64,000 nucleotides of DNA from G965240365 sp965240365 (GTDB lineage: Bacteria; Pseudomonadota; Gammaproteobacteria; Eutrophobiales; Eutrophobiaceae): assembly GCA_965240365.1 (NCBI GenBank), contig OZ251218.1, forward strand, positions 248,001 to 312,000, read 5' to 3'. Shown one piece after another: positions 9,511 through 19,079 of this stretch. The notes under the pieces were generated by a model. It had not been told where the DNA came from, made no database searches, and saw nothing but the letters and a program-made list of their open reading frames with translations. The first letter of the stretch is position 1; every line of letters starts with the position of its first letter. Both the position numbers and the translations under genes were made by a program.

Positions 9511-11493
9511 TTATGCTTTAATGCCAAGCGCCTGTTTCTTCTGCCTGGCCCATTCCACGATCAGCTTGTCCGCCGTCAGGCCCATAAACGCAACACATAA
9601 ACCGACCACCAGTCCCCTGCCGGCGTCATTAAAGGTCAGGGCGCGAAAAATCTCCTGGCCCAGGTCAACGGTGCCGATAAAGGCGGCGATGATCACCATG
9701 AATAAGGCAAACATCAGCGCCTGATTGATGCCGAGCATAATTTCCGGCAGGGCCAGCGGCATTCGCGCCTTGAGCAGTATCTGCATGGGCGTCGCCCCGG
9801 AGGTGATCGCCGCTTCAATAATTTCTGCGGGCACGGCGCGCAGGCCCAGCAGGGTATAACGGACTATGGGTATCATCGAATAGATGATAACGGCCATGAT
9901 GGCCGCCACATCGCCGACCCGGAACAACATGATCACGGGGATCAAATAGACAAAGGAAGGGAAGGTCTGAAAAATATCACACAATAAGCGGGCATTGCCG
10001 GCGCGCCGGTCGGAGGCGGAGGCCCAAACAGCCAGCGGGACACCGATCACGGTGGCAACCAATAAGGCCACAAATACCATATAGGCCGTTATCAGGGCGC
10101 GCTCGTAAAAACCCGAACAGACGATAAACAGGACATAAGCGAGCACAATCAAGCCGAGCCGCCAGCCGGCCAGCCGCCAGCCCAGATAAGTCACCAGCCA
10201 GGCAATCGCTATCCAGGGCGTATAGCCGAAGCCGTCGCGTATCGGGATTAGCACATGGATCAGCGCGAAATCGCGGAAACCCTGCAAGGGCTCATAAAAA
10301 TGCAGGGTGATAATATCGATCAGCGCGTCCCACAGGGGCGCGGTTGTGATGGTCAGCGCCTTTGGCAGCGTGTGCAGCGCCGGCATGGCCGCGGCCGCGA
10401 TTGCGGCGGCGATGACTACCGCGCCGGCGGCCATAAGCCAGGGATGTGTCCGCCAGAAGGGGCCGGGCGGGACGTGATCCGGTTTTTTTTCAGAAAAGGC
10501 GAGGCTCAGGCGATCCAGCATGATCGCGATAAACACGATCGCCACCCCGGTCTCCAGCGCCTGGCCCAGGCGCAGGGACTGCAAGCGGAACAGCAGGTCA
10601 TGCCCCAGCCCTTTGGCCCCCACGAAAGAGGCGATCACGACCATGGCCAGACACTGCATGATCACCTGATTAACGCCGGCCATCAGGCTGGCGCGCGCGG
10701 CCGGAATGCGCACCTTCCAGAGCATCTGTCTGGCCGTGCAACCGGCCGTGATGCCGGCCTCCAGGACCTCATCGGCGACCCGCCCGAGGCCGAGTAGGGT
10801 CAGGCGCGCCATAGGCGGCACGGCAAACACGATGGTGGCGATGGCGCCGGCCCGGTGGGAAACGCCGATAAACACCGCGATGGGGATCAAATAGGAAAAA
10901 TGGGGCAGGGATTGCATGACATTCAGGCAGGGCCAAAGCAGGCGCTCAAAGGATTTATATTTCAATGCCAGGATCCCGAGCAACAGCCCGCCAAGGGCGC
11001 TGACAGGCGCGCACACCAGCACCATGGCCAGGGTGGTCATCGCCAGCTTCCACTTGCCAAACAGGGCCAGGTAAAAAATACAGCCGCCGGCCAGTAAACC
11101 CAGCCGCCAGCCCTTTAGCCAGCAGCCAAAAACGGCGAACAGGCCCGCGGTCATTATCCACGGCAAGGCCGGAAGCCCGCTCCGGTCAAACCCCGAGACC
11201 AGTATGCCCTCTACCATGTCGATCAGCCATTCGACCGCGAGGGCGATAAAACGGGTCAGATCCCTGAGGCTGAACCAGACGAATATATCCTTCGTTTTCA
11301 GGAACTTGAAAATGGCATTGATCCAGTCCACAAAGGGGAGAATCAATGCCTCGGCCGGCGTATTCAACCAGGCCGGCAACAGCGGCCTGGCGGCAAAAAT
11401 AATAATGACCGGGAGCAGCGCCAGCCCCCACCGGTTGAGGGCCTGGCCGGGGGCCGGCCGGCGGCCGGCCAGGGCAGGTTGCGCGGCCGCCAC
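9511..11493 (-). CDS. tmoW: TMAO/betaine-type ABC transporter, fused double permease
   Basis: A 660-aa inner-membrane permease of the quaternary-amine uptake family, built as two tandem BPD_transp_1 units in one chain. Two EAA loops are visible: EAGITAGCTARQMLWKVRIP at about residue 250 and EAAITSGATPMQILLKARMP at about 580. Each is surrounded by five to six hydrophobic segments. It begins with GTG at 11493, overlapping the ATPase stop by one base (TAGTG), so translation is probably coupled. Tandem permeases of this kind occur in TmoW-type TMAO importers. Location upstream of tdm supports TMAO, but choline, carnitine or glycine betaine uptake cannot be excluded. Confidence 0.85.
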   Translation of the reverse strand: MAAAQPALAGRRPAPGQALNRWGLALLPVIIIFAARPLLPAWLNTPAEALILPFVDWINAIFKFLKTKDIFVWFSLRDLTRFIALAVEWLIDMVEGILVSGFDRSGLPALPWIMTAGLFAVFGCWLKGWRLGLLAGGCIFYLALFGKWKLAMTTLAMVLVCAPVSALGGLLLGILALKYKSFERLLWPCLNVMQSLPHFSYLIPIAVFIGVSHRAGAIATIVFAVPPMARLTLLGLGRVADEVLEAGITAGCTARQMLWKVRIPAARASLMAGVNQVIMQCLAMVVIASFVGAKGLGHDLLFRLQSLRLGQALETGVAIVFIAIMLDRLSLAFSEKKPDHVPPGPFWRTHPWLMAAGAVVIAAAIAAAAMPALHTLPKALTITTAPLWDALIDIITLHFYEPLQGFRDFALIHVLIPIRDGFGYTPWIAIAWLVTYLGWRLAGWRLGLIVLAYVLFIVCSGFYERALITAYMVFVALLVATVIGVPLAVWASASDRRAGNARLLCDIFQTFPSFVYLIPVIMLFRVGDVAAIMAVIIYSMIPIVRYTLLGLRAVPAEIIEAAITSGATPMQILLKARMPLALPEIMLGINQALMFALFMVIIAAFIGTVDLGQEIFRALTFNDAGRGLVVGLCVAFMGLTADKLIVEWARQKKQALGIKA

Positions 11494-12536
11494 TATCCGC
11501 CCGCCACCGCGTCCGCTTTGCTAAACACGGCGTCAATAAAACGCTGACGCCGGACCAGGCCCACCACGGCCCCCTGCTCATCATGCACGGCCAGCGTATC
11601 CTGCCGGCTCTGCAATATCTCATGCGCCACGGCGGCCAGCCGCTCATCCCGGGAAATCGCCACGGCGGGGGTGACCCCGGCGGCCGGCGGTTCCATAATC
11701 GAACGCACGGTCAATACCTTTTCGCGGGCAATGCCCCTGGTAAATTCACGCACATGATCGGTCGCCGGGCTCAGCAGCAGTTGTTCCGGGGCGCCCGCCT
11801 GGTGAATCTCGCCCTCGCTCATAATGACGGTGCGGTCAGACAGGCGTATGGCCTCATCAAAATCATGCGTGATAAACACGATGGTCTTGTGCAGCCTGGA
11901 CTGCAAGCGCAGGAATTCGTCCTGCATCTCGCGCCGGATCAGCGGGTCCAATGCCGAAAAAGGCTCGTCAAGAAACCAGATATCAGGGTCAACCACCAAT
12001 GAGCGCGCGATCCCGACCCGCTGTTGCTGACCGCCCGAGAGTTCGTGCGGATAATAGCCTTCGCGGCCCTCAAGGCCCACCAGCGCGATCAATTCGCGCG
12101 CGGCCGCCTGCCGTTCAGTGCGCCCCACGCCCTGTACTTCCAGCGGGAAGGCCACGTTTTCAAGCACCGTGCAGTGCGGCAACAGGGCAAAGTGTTGAAA
12201 CACCATGCCCATCTTGTGGCGGCGGATTTCGATCATTTCCCTGGCCGAGGCCGCGAGTAAATCCGCGCCCTGAAAATGGATACTGCCGACCGTCGGCTCG
12301 ATCAGACGCGCCAGCAAACGCACCAACGTGGATTTACCGGAACCGCTGAGGCCCATAACAACCAGTATTTCGCCGGGATACACGGAAATATCGACCCGGC
12401 GCACGGCGGGAATATAGCCTGACTGCCTGAGCAGCGCGGGTTCGACATTTTCCCCGTGCCGCTCAAGAAAAGCCGCGGGATCGGGCCCATACAGCTTCCA
12501 CAGTCCGCGACAGGAGATGATCGGTTCTGTATTCAC
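11493..12536 (-). CDS. tmoV: TMAO/betaine-type ABC transporter, ATP-binding protein
   Basis: A 347-aa cytoplasmic ATPase of the ProV/OpuAA type, energising the adjacent permease. Walker A is GLSGSGKST (about residue 64), the ABC signature LSGGQQQRVGIA, Walker B IWFLDEPFSALDP and the switch histidine lies in FITHDFDEA. The C-terminal 75 residues (SIMEPPAAGVTP.. and ..QDTLAVHDEQGAVVGLV) look like a CBS-type regulatory pair, as in osmotic or quaternary-amine importers. It lies 67 bp after the binding-protein gene and overlaps the permease gene. Confidence 0.9.
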   Translation of the reverse strand: MNTEPIISCRGLWKLYGPDPAAFLERHGENVEPALLRQSGYIPAVRRVDISVYPGEILVVMGLSGSGKSTLVRLLARLIEPTVGSIHFQGADLLAASAREMIEIRRHKMGMVFQHFALLPHCTVLENVAFPLEVQGVGRTERQAAARELIALVGLEGREGYYPHELSGGQQQRVGIARSLVVDPDIWFLDEPFSALDPLIRREMQDEFLRLQSRLHKTIVFITHDFDEAIRLSDRTVIMSEGEIHQAGAPEQLLLSPATDHVREFTRGIAREKVLTVRSIMEPPAAGVTPAVAISRDERLAAVAHEILQSRQDTLAVHDEQGAVVGLVRRQRFIDAVFSKADAVAGG

Positions 12537-12603
12537 CGTTGATTTGTGATCTGTAAAATCATTTCAACAGGAAAGTGCGAGGTGGACTTGTGCAGACTTT
12601 TTC

Positions 12604-13548
12604 TTATTTCCCCCAGGCCAGCCACTTTGCCTCATTATCGGCCAGCCATTTGTCGGCCGCTTCTTCAGGCTCCATGCCGTCAATGTCGGCCAGTTTGGCC
12701 ATGAGCGCTATATCGGCATTGCTGAATGTCAGTTGTTGCAGGACCCGGTAAGCCTTTGGCCATTTTTCCTCGAAGCCCTGCCATACGCCGATCTTCAGAT
12801 AACCGTCCTTCGGGTTGCCGCAGTCATGGGTCTTGTCGGGATTCAGCCCCCAGGCCGGCTCTTCCTTGCACTTTGCGTCATACTCGGGGAATTCAATGAA
12901 TTTTCCGGCATAGACGGCCTCAATGAAATTGGGCGTCCAGTTAAACAGGACGATTGGCTTCTGCTGTTTCGAGGCCGCCGCCAGTTCGGCCCACAAGGCC
13001 GCGGCCGAACCCGCGTTGACGACCTGGAAATTCATGCCCAGACCCTCGACCCGTTCCTTGTCGTACTTCAGCCAGTCCACCGGCCCGGCCAGAAAACGCC
13101 CTTTGGCGCCGGTCTCGGCAACGGCAAAAAGCGCCGCGCACCGGTTCAATGCCTGCCAGTCGGGCAGGCCGGGACATTGCCGCTCGACATAGTCGGGATA
13201 CCACCATTCCTCGCGCGTCTTGGCCGCATGGGTGGCGATATCAATGACACAACCTTCACGCACGACTTTTTCAAAGGCGACGCCGAACGCCCCCTGCCAG
13301 ACTTCATGCACAAGATGCACATCGCCTTCACACATGGAGGTATAAACCACCTGACTGTCGGACGGCACATATTCGGTCTTGTAGCCATGATGATTCAGTA
13401 TCTTGCCGACAATATGGGCGCCGACAATCTGGCTGGACCAATTATGAATCGGGATATTGATCGGGTCGCCGGATTCCGCCAGAACAGGCAGGGCCAGCGC
13501 GGCAAGGATAAGCGACAGTAATAATCGCCTGCTTGATTTATAACTCAT
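12604..13548 (-). CDS. tmoX: TMAO/betaine-type periplasmic substrate-binding protein
   Basis: A 314-aa periplasmic binding protein of the OpuAC/ProX superfamily. A signal peptide occupies residues 1-24 (RRLLLSLILAALALPVLA). The mature chain is rich in Trp and Glu (HNWSSQIVGAHIV, HEVWQGAFG, EEWWYPDYVE, FNWTPNFIEAVY), as expected for an aromatic cage that binds a methylated cation. It is the first importer gene, ahead of the ATPase and permease, and shares a strand with tdm. TMAO is the best guess from context. Glycine betaine or another quaternary amine is the main alternative. Confidence 0.85.
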   Translation of the reverse strand: MSYKSSRRLLLSLILAALALPVLAESGDPINIPIHNWSSQIVGAHIVGKILNHHGYKTEYVPSDSQVVYTSMCEGDVHLVHEVWQGAFGVAFEKVVREGCVIDIATHAAKTREEWWYPDYVERQCPGLPDWQALNRCAALFAVAETGAKGRFLAGPVDWLKYDKERVEGLGMNFQVVNAGSAAALWAELAAASKQQKPIVLFNWTPNFIEAVYAGKFIEFPEYDAKCKEEPAWGLNPDKTHDCGNPKDGYLKIGVWQGFEEKWPKAYRVLQQLTFSNADIALMAKLADIDGMEPEEAADKWLADNEAKWLAWGK

Positions 13549-13650
13549 GGTGGTGCTCCTCTCTGATTTTATCTGGATTACAACGGCCCTTGTAATCAGA
13601 AACGGCCGTGTATCGATCTGCTTATTTTCATTTTCTGGGGGGCGGGGTCC

Positions 13651-14037
13651 CTAACTGAACTTCTCATAGGCCCTTCTCAAGTCCACCAGCGGGTGGTTGG
13701 GCGACATCTGAAACTTGACCAGCAATTCGCGCGCGATCATATCACGCTCCTGCTGATTGTCGGGCAGATCTATGGATTCCGGCACCGTCACCCAGCCGTT
13801 GATGTTGCGGTCAAACACGGCCGCCCGGCCTTCTTCATAGCCCATATGCACATCTTCCAGCCAGTTCAGGTCTTGCCAGCCCATGATCTCGATGTATTTT
13901 TTGAGGAAGGGGGTGATTATGTTGAGATCCGGCACCAGGTTTACGTCATAACGGTAACCGATATGCTGGCCGATGATCTTTTCGCGTTCGCTGTCGAGGC
14001 CATCGCTCTCCAAAAAATGATCAATATCTTTGCTCAT
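13651..14037 (-). CDS. Conserved-looking small acidic protein of unknown function in the methylamine cluster
   Basis: A 128-aa soluble protein (MSKDIDHFLESDGLDSEREK at the start, LVDLRRAYEKFS at the end). I do not recognise a family. It has no signal peptide, no membrane segment and no cysteine; it is acidic with several Trp and Tyr. It sits 55 bp after the FMN-subunit gene and 102 bp before the binding-protein gene on the same strand, so it probably belongs to the same transcript. A role as an accessory or structural subunit of the glutamate-synthase-like complex is possible, but nothing in the sequence shows it. Confidence 0.75.
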   Translation of the reverse strand: MSKDIDHFLESDGLDSEREKIIGQHIGYRYDVNLVPDLNIITPFLKKYIEIMGWQDLNWLEDVHMGYEEGRAAVFDRNINGWVTVPESIDLPDNQQERDMIARELLVKFQMSPNHPLVDLRRAYEKFS

Positions 14038-14092
14038 GTTCTTCTCCCGCCGCGCTTATCCGGCTGGCTAAAAAAGCAGGGTATTCCTTACT

Positions 14093-15436
14093 TCAGAAAC
14101 GGGTCATGTCGGGGCAGCCTACGGTATGCTGGGAACCGGCCAGCGGCACTTGCGCGAGCGCGGAGGCTTCCATCGTCAGGGCCGCCAGGTCTTCCGGTTC
14201 GAGCGAATGAATATTGGTCTTGCCGCAGGCGCGGGCAAAAAGCTGCGCTTCTATCGCCAGGGTGTGCAGAAAGTTGTAAACGCGCACCGCGGCCTCGTCC
14301 GGGTTCAGGCGTTGGCGCAGTTTTGGATCCTGGGTGGCGATACCGACCGGGCAGCGACCGGTATGGCAGTGGTAACAGTAGCCCGCCTCGACCCCCAATT
14401 CATTTTCATAATCGGCCTCGGGGATATCCTTGTTACAGTTCATCGCCATCATGGCCGAGTGACCGATCGCAACGGCGTCGGCGCCGAGGGCGATGGCCTT
14501 GGCCAAGTCCGCGCCGTTGCGAATCCCGCCGGCATAGATCAGGGATATTTTGCCTTCCATGCCCACTTCCTGGATGGCGCGGCGGGCCTGCCGGATCGCG
14601 GCGATGCCGGGCACCCCGGTGTCTTCCGTGGCCAGATGCGGCCCGGCCCCGGTGCCGCCTTCCATGCCGTCTATGTATATGGAATCGGGATCGGTCTTGG
14701 CCGCCATGCGCACGTCATCATAGACCCGGGCCGCGCCCAGTTTTAACTGGATCGGGATCTGCCAGTCCGTCGCTTCACGAATTTCCTCGATCTTCAGGGC
14801 GAGGTCGTCCGGCCCCATCCAGTCCGGGTGACGCGCCGGTGAACGCTGGTCGATACCGGCCGGCAAGGAACGCATCTCCGCCACCTGATCGGTCACTTTT
14901 TGTCCCATCAGGTGCCCGCCCAGGCCCACCTTGCAGCCCTGACCAATGAAGAATTCAACGCCATCGGCGAGCCGCAGATGTTGCGGATTAAAACCGTAAC
15001 GGGATTGAATACATTGATAGAACCATTTTTCCGAATAGCGGCGTTCATCCGGGATCATGCCGCCTTCGCCGGAGCAGGTCGCGGTGCCGGCCATGGTCGC
15101 CCCGCGGGCCAGCGCGGTCTTGGCTTCGTAGCTCAACGCGCCAAAGCTCATGCCGGTGATGTAAACCGGGATGTCCAGTTCCAGCGGCCGTTTGGCGCGC
15201 GGGCCGATGATGGTCCGGGTCGCGCATTTTTCCCGGTAGCCCTCGATCACAAAGCGGGTCAGCGTGCCCGGCATAAAGGTCAGGTCATCCCAGGTCGGGA
15301 TCTTTTTGAACAGTGAAAAGCCGCGCATCCGGTAGCGGCCGAGTTCGGCCTTGACATGGATGTCGTTGATCACTTCGGGCGGAAAGATAAAACTCTTTCC
15401 CAACTGATATTTTTTGGCTTCTTTTACGGCAGACAT
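14093..15436 (-). CDS. mgsC: N-methylglutamate-synthase-like FMN subunit (GltB2 domain), copy 1
   Basis: A 447-aa protein matching the FMN/iron-sulfur domain of glutamate synthase, cut out as a separate subunit (MgsC/GlxD type). GMSFGALSYEAKTALARGA and SGEGGMIPDE belong to the flavin TIM barrel; KLGAARVYDDV and GMEGGTGAGP are core motifs. The C-terminal GYCYHCHTGRCPVGIATQ keeps three cysteines (C-x2-C-x4-C) suited to a [3Fe-4S] cluster, with another Cys upstream (MNCNKD). The start at 15436 (MSAVKEAKKYQ) is chosen for the GAGAGGG site; the open frame extends to 15499 and would overlap mgsB. It should form the synthase with the next two upstream genes, 22 bp away. Confidence 0.85.
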   Translation of the reverse strand: MSAVKEAKKYQLGKSFIFPPEVINDIHVKAELGRYRMRGFSLFKKIPTWDDLTFMPGTLTRFVIEGYREKCATRTIIGPRAKRPLELDIPVYITGMSFGALSYEAKTALARGATMAGTATCSGEGGMIPDERRYSEKWFYQCIQSRYGFNPQHLRLADGVEFFIGQGCKVGLGGHLMGQKVTDQVAEMRSLPAGIDQRSPARHPDWMGPDDLALKIEEIREATDWQIPIQLKLGAARVYDDVRMAAKTDPDSIYIDGMEGGTGAGPHLATEDTGVPGIAAIRQARRAIQEVGMEGKISLIYAGGIRNGADLAKAIALGADAVAIGHSAMMAMNCNKDIPEADYENELGVEAGYCYHCHTGRCPVGIATQDPKLRQRLNPDEAAVRVYNFLHTLAIEAQLFARACGKTNIHSLEPEDLAALTMEASALAQVPLAGSQHTVGCPDMTRF

Positions 15437-15458
15437 AATTTTTACCCTCTCGTGGTTT

Positions 15459-16301
15459 TTACAGCACCAGTTTCTTTTCGGTCGGCTCCAGATTGTCATA
15501 GTTCCATAACTGTTTGCCTGACTCGATCTTGCTCATGTTTTCAACGCCATCCGGCGCGGACAGCCCATACAAACGGAGCTTGTGTTCAAGGTATTGAATA
15601 TCAAGTTCGGTTAAATCGGCCTGCACGGCGTCCACGCCCAGGCTTTTGGCCTTGCCGCCCAGATAGATCGTGCCGTCGTACATGGAATCACCGAGATTTT
15701 CGCCGGCATCGCCCAAGATGATCAGCCGGCCGCGCTGCATCATAAAACCGGTAAAGGCCCCCACGCTGTCACCGACAATGATAGTGCCGCCCTTCTGGTC
15801 AATGCCGACCCGGGCGCCGGCGCGCCCTTTGCAAACCAGATCGCCGCCCCGGATCGCGGCGCCGAACAATGAGCCGGCATTCTTTTCAATCACGACCGTG
15901 CCGGCCAGCATATTTTCGCCGCATGACCAGCCCACGCGGCCATTGATGCGGACATTCGGCCCGTCGATCAAGCCGCAGGCGAAATAACCCAAGCTGCCCT
16001 CAAAATCCAGCTTAAGGCGATTGAGGATGCCCACCCCCAGGGCATGTTTGCCCATTGGATTGGTAATCGTGATCGCGCCATAACCTTCCTTCATCAGTTC
16101 CCGCAGCCGGCGATTGATCTCGGAGTTGCTCATTTCGGCGCAGTCGAATTCCGCTGCCTTGTCGAAATCTACGGCATAGGCATAGGCATGCACAAAGTTT
16201 TCTTCCTCGGAAGACGAGAAATAAATTTGCTGGCTGCGCCCGGCCAGTTGTTCATCGTGCATCCCCATTGCATGGGATTTATGTTCTTCTACGCCTGCCA
16301 T
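15459..16301 (-). CDS. mgsB: N-methylglutamate-synthase-like GXGXG subunit, copy 1
   Basis: A 280-aa protein corresponding to the C-terminal GXGXG beta-helix domain of glutamate synthase, here a separate structural subunit. The repeated glycine pattern runs through KHALGVGILNRL, GRVGWSCGENMLAGTVVIE, GGTIIVGDSVGAFTGFMM and GRLIILGDAGENLGDSM. It is about 54 residues longer than the second copy at 28359, mostly at the N-terminus (EEHKSHAMGMHDEQLAGRSQ). Its start overlaps the end of the amidotransferase subunit gene by 13 bp, which suggests coupled translation and fixed stoichiometry. Confidence 0.85.
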   Translation of the reverse strand: MAGVEEHKSHAMGMHDEQLAGRSQQIYFSSSEEENFVHAYAYAVDFDKAAEFDCAEMSNSEINRRLRELMKEGYGAITITNPMGKHALGVGILNRLKLDFEGSLGYFACGLIDGPNVRINGRVGWSCGENMLAGTVVIEKNAGSLFGAAIRGGDLVCKGRAGARVGIDQKGGTIIVGDSVGAFTGFMMQRGRLIILGDAGENLGDSMYDGTIYLGGKAKSLGVDAVQADLTELDIQYLEHKLRLYGLSAPDGVENMSKIESGKQLWNYDNLEPTEKKLVL

Positions 16302-17227
16302 ACCAGCACCTCTCCTTCGTAGGGATCAAAAGTGTCAATCTCGCGCGGGAAGATGCTGCGTATCGCAATTTCTTCCGATGCCAGCCCGACAAATTCATCA
16401 CTTTCATAAACGACCATGGGCTTTGCCGCCATGGTGTCTTTGGCCATGCCTAATTGATCACGGGTCGCTACCAGATAGGAAAACACGCCGTCAAGGTATT
16501 TAACGGAACTGTTCATGGCCGTTTCCAGGTCATCGCCCTGGCGCATGCGATCGGCGATATAGACCGCGATCAGTTCAGAGTCGCAGTTGGACATAAAGCG
16601 GTGGCCGCGCCGCTCCAGGTCGCGGCGGTGGCTCCAGTAATTGGTCAACTGGCCATTGTGCACCAGCGACACATCACTGAACGGATAGGCCCAATAGGGA
16701 TGGGCGGAACGAATATCCACATCGGACTCCGTGGCCATGCGGCTGTGGCCTATGGCATGGGTGCCCTCAAAGCCGGCCAGGTCATATTGCGCGGACACGG
16801 TGCTGGAATCGCCGAGATCCTTGATCAACTCCAGCGCGTTGCCCAGGGACAACACTTCGACCCCCTCGATGTCCTCGATGTAATCAATCAGGCGGGTCAT
16901 ATCGCCAGCGAAACCGAACACATAACGATGCGAGTATTCGGTCGCGGCCGCTTGGTCTTTAAGCCTGACCCCCATTTCCCGCAAACGGGTCTTGACCGTC
17001 TGTTCGCGTTCCTTGATCTGTTTATGGATATAAAATCCGGTACGCAGATCTTCCTGCTCGGCCGTTTTGAAACGCATGACATAATCGTCCTTGTCCGCCT
17101 TGCCATAAAGGGCAAAACCGGTTGAATCCGGCCCCCTGTGCTTCAGCGCCTGCAACATTGAGGTCATTTCCATGCCGATGTTCGAGGTCGTGCCTCCCTT
17201 CCAGATAAGTCCGGCAATACCACACAT
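16289..17227 (-). CDS. mgsA: N-methylglutamate-synthase-like class II amidotransferase subunit, copy 1
   Basis: A 312-aa Ntn-hydrolase domain of the glutamate synthase/GlxB type. After removal of Met1, Cys2 (MCGIAGLIW) is the nucleophile. RGPDSTGFALYG, GHSRMATESDVDIRSAHPY, LVHNGQLTNY and NCDSELIAVY form the glutamine-site core. In this pathway family the subunit hydrolyses gamma-glutamylmethylamide, passing methylamine to the FMN subunit, rather than glutamine. It is the first of the three synthase subunits and lies 266 bp after the ligase gene, with a dispersed repeat in between. Use of ordinary glutamine cannot be excluded from sequence. Confidence 0.85.
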   Translation of the reverse strand: MCGIAGLIWKGGTTSNIGMEMTSMLQALKHRGPDSTGFALYGKADKDDYVMRFKTAEQEDLRTGFYIHKQIKEREQTVKTRLREMGVRLKDQAAATEYSHRYVFGFAGDMTRLIDYIEDIEGVEVLSLGNALELIKDLGDSSTVSAQYDLAGFEGTHAIGHSRMATESDVDIRSAHPYWAYPFSDVSLVHNGQLTNYWSHRRDLERRGHRFMSNCDSELIAVYIADRMRQGDDLETAMNSSVKYLDGVFSYLVATRDQLGMAKDTMAAKPMVVYESDEFVGLASEEIAIRSIFPREIDTFDPYEGEVLVWQA

Positions 17228-17317
17228 AATTCTTTTGCCTCTTGAATTAATAACAAATTACAGCCTTGAATCTGGCGCTGTAAACAGAAACTACGGGTTA
17301 TTCAACACCCCGGCATC

Positions 17318-17420
17318 CTTTCCCTGGATTCCTCGGCAGCTTGTTCCAGACCTGCCTGCAGCAGGCAGGCGCTGCTCTACCACCTGCGTCCATGCAGGCG
17401 GGCTTTCGCTGGAATGACGA
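17318..17420. repeat. Composite GGATTCC..GGAATGACG element with an inserted 19-bp palindrome
   Basis: The element runs CTGGATTCCTCGGCAGCTTG .. CTTTCGCTGGAATGACGATGG. A perfect palindrome CCTGCCTGCAGCAGGCAGG is inserted at 17351-17369 between TTCCAGA and CGCTGCTCTACC. The related copy near 52290 has TTCCAGACGCTGCTCTACC without it. It separates the ligase gene from mgsA within a probable operon. Confidence 0.8.
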
Positions 17421-17493
17421 TGGAGTGATACGGACAAATCACGGCAATCCCGGTTTTCACTCCCGCTCCTGGCATCACTGAATCAGGATTTCC

Positions 17494-18966
17494 TCAAGGC
17501 AGACAATCCATATAGGTTTCGCGGTCCCAGTCCGTGACCATGTGATTGAATCTTTCCCACTCGTCATTCTTGTAGTGCATGTAAACATCATACATTTCGC
17601 CCGGCAGGGCCGACTTAATGATGTCATCCTGCTGCAGTTTTTCGAGCGCCGCGCCCAGTGACATCGGCAGTTTCCTGACCTGCTTGCCGGCGTCCATGGC
17701 CTCGTAAATATTGCGTTCTTCCGGTTCGCCCGGATCCAGATCGCGCGTGATCCCGTCATCAAACGCCTTTAACAGGGCCGCGGCCATCAGGTACGGATTC
17801 ACCATGGAATCCACGGAACGATATTCGAAGCGGCCCGGCGCCGAGACGCGCAGGGCGCAGGTGCGGTTTTGATAGCCCCAGTCGGCGAACACCGGCGCCC
17901 AGAAACCGGTGTCCCACAGGCGCCGGTATGAGTTGACCGTTGATGAGCCGATTGCGGTCAATGCTCCCAGATGTTTAATCACGCCACCGATGGCTTGCAG
18001 ACCGACCGGCCCCGGTTTGCGCGCGTCAATTTCCGGCGCCGGCAGAAACAGATTCTCGCCGCCTTCAAGATAGGTAAAGACCCCCGCCATGGCCGGCAGT
18101 GTGTCCTGATGCAGGTTTTTAACCTTGTCTTCGCCGCCGCGCCATAAAGAGACGTTATGATGACAACCCGAGGCCGACACGCTCATAAACGGTTTGGTCA
18201 TAAAACAGGCAATCAGGTTTTGCTCACGGGCAACCTGGGCGCAGATCTGGCGATAGGTCGTCAGGCGATCACAATTACGCATCACTTCATCAAACATCCA
18301 GTTCAATTCCAGTTGGCCCGGCGCGTCTTCATGGTCGCCCTGAATCATGTCAAAGCCCATTTTCTGGGCGTATTCGATCACTTTTATTGAAGCGGGACGC
18401 AGTTCTTCAAATTGATCGATGTGATAACAGTTGGGCTTGGTCACGCCGCCATCGGGGCGGCCGTCTTCGCCCCGTTTTAACCACATCATTTCCGGTTCGG
18501 TGCCGATTCGAAGATGCAGGCCATTGTGCTTCTGCTTGAACGCCTCGTGGATGATACGCAGGTTGCCGCGGCAATCCGAGCTTAAATGCGCGCCCGGATT
18601 TTCCTTTTCTTCGCGGTTGCGGAAACAGGTGCAGAAGACCCGGGCAAAGCGTTTGTCCCAGGGCAGTTGACAGAAGGTCTCCGGGTCCGGGATGCCCACC
18701 AGTTCCGACGCCTCCGGCCCGTAGCCGATGTAATTGCCGTGCCGGTCGATGAACAGGTTGGCCGTTGAACCATAAACCAGTTGAAAGCCTCTTTCGGCAA
18801 TGCGTTCCCAATGATCGGCCGGGGCCCCTTTACCCACGATACGGCCCGTTACCGAGACAAACTGAAAATAAATATAGGTGATACCCAGTTCGTCAATCTT
18901 TGCGCGTACCTGTTCGACCCGTTCGGCCCGGCCCGGCGCTGCCACATGCGCTTCCAGTTCTGTCAT
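17494..18966 (-). CDS. Glutamine-synthetase-like ligase (candidate gamma-glutamylmethylamide synthetase), copy 1
   Basis: A 490-aa ATP-dependent glutamate-amine ligase. The conserved catalytic residues of the GS barrel are visible: GTEPEMMW (metal Glu), QGDHEDAPGQLELNW (two Glu), SASGCHHNVSLW (His), NSYRRLW, NRTCALRV (Arg) and GRFEYRSVDSMVNPYL. It is longer than GlnT/GmaS-type enzymes (about 435-445 aa) and clearly diverged from the second copy at 25541. Located between an FAD oxidoreductase and the first mgsABC set, it is a candidate for joining glutamate with methylamine or another small amine. Ordinary glutamine synthesis or polyamine glutamylation are alternatives. Confidence 0.8.
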   Translation of the reverse strand: MTELEAHVAAPGRAERVEQVRAKIDELGITYIYFQFVSVTGRIVGKGAPADHWERIAERGFQLVYGSTANLFIDRHGNYIGYGPEASELVGIPDPETFCQLPWDKRFARVFCTCFRNREEKENPGAHLSSDCRGNLRIIHEAFKQKHNGLHLRIGTEPEMMWLKRGEDGRPDGGVTKPNCYHIDQFEELRPASIKVIEYAQKMGFDMIQGDHEDAPGQLELNWMFDEVMRNCDRLTTYRQICAQVAREQNLIACFMTKPFMSVSASGCHHNVSLWRGGEDKVKNLHQDTLPAMAGVFTYLEGGENLFLPAPEIDARKPGPVGLQAIGGVIKHLGALTAIGSSTVNSYRRLWDTGFWAPVFADWGYQNRTCALRVSAPGRFEYRSVDSMVNPYLMAAALLKAFDDGITRDLDPGEPEERNIYEAMDAGKQVRKLPMSLGAALEKLQQDDIIKSALPGEMYDVYMHYKNDEWERFNHMVTDWDRETYMDCLP

Positions 18967-19079
18967 TTTGCTGACTCCCTATTTCGTTATGAATCTTTTT
19001 CCGCTTGCCTTTCCGCTGGCAACACGGCGCTCTGGCGGCCCTTGTAGAGACGCGAAATTTTACGTCTCCAGCGTCCGGC

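Noticed and set aside
13693..14949. 418-codon plus-strand open frame across the unknown protein and mgsC
   Set aside because: Translation is dominated by Arg, Pro and Ser and lies antisense to conserved GltB2-domain coding sequence.
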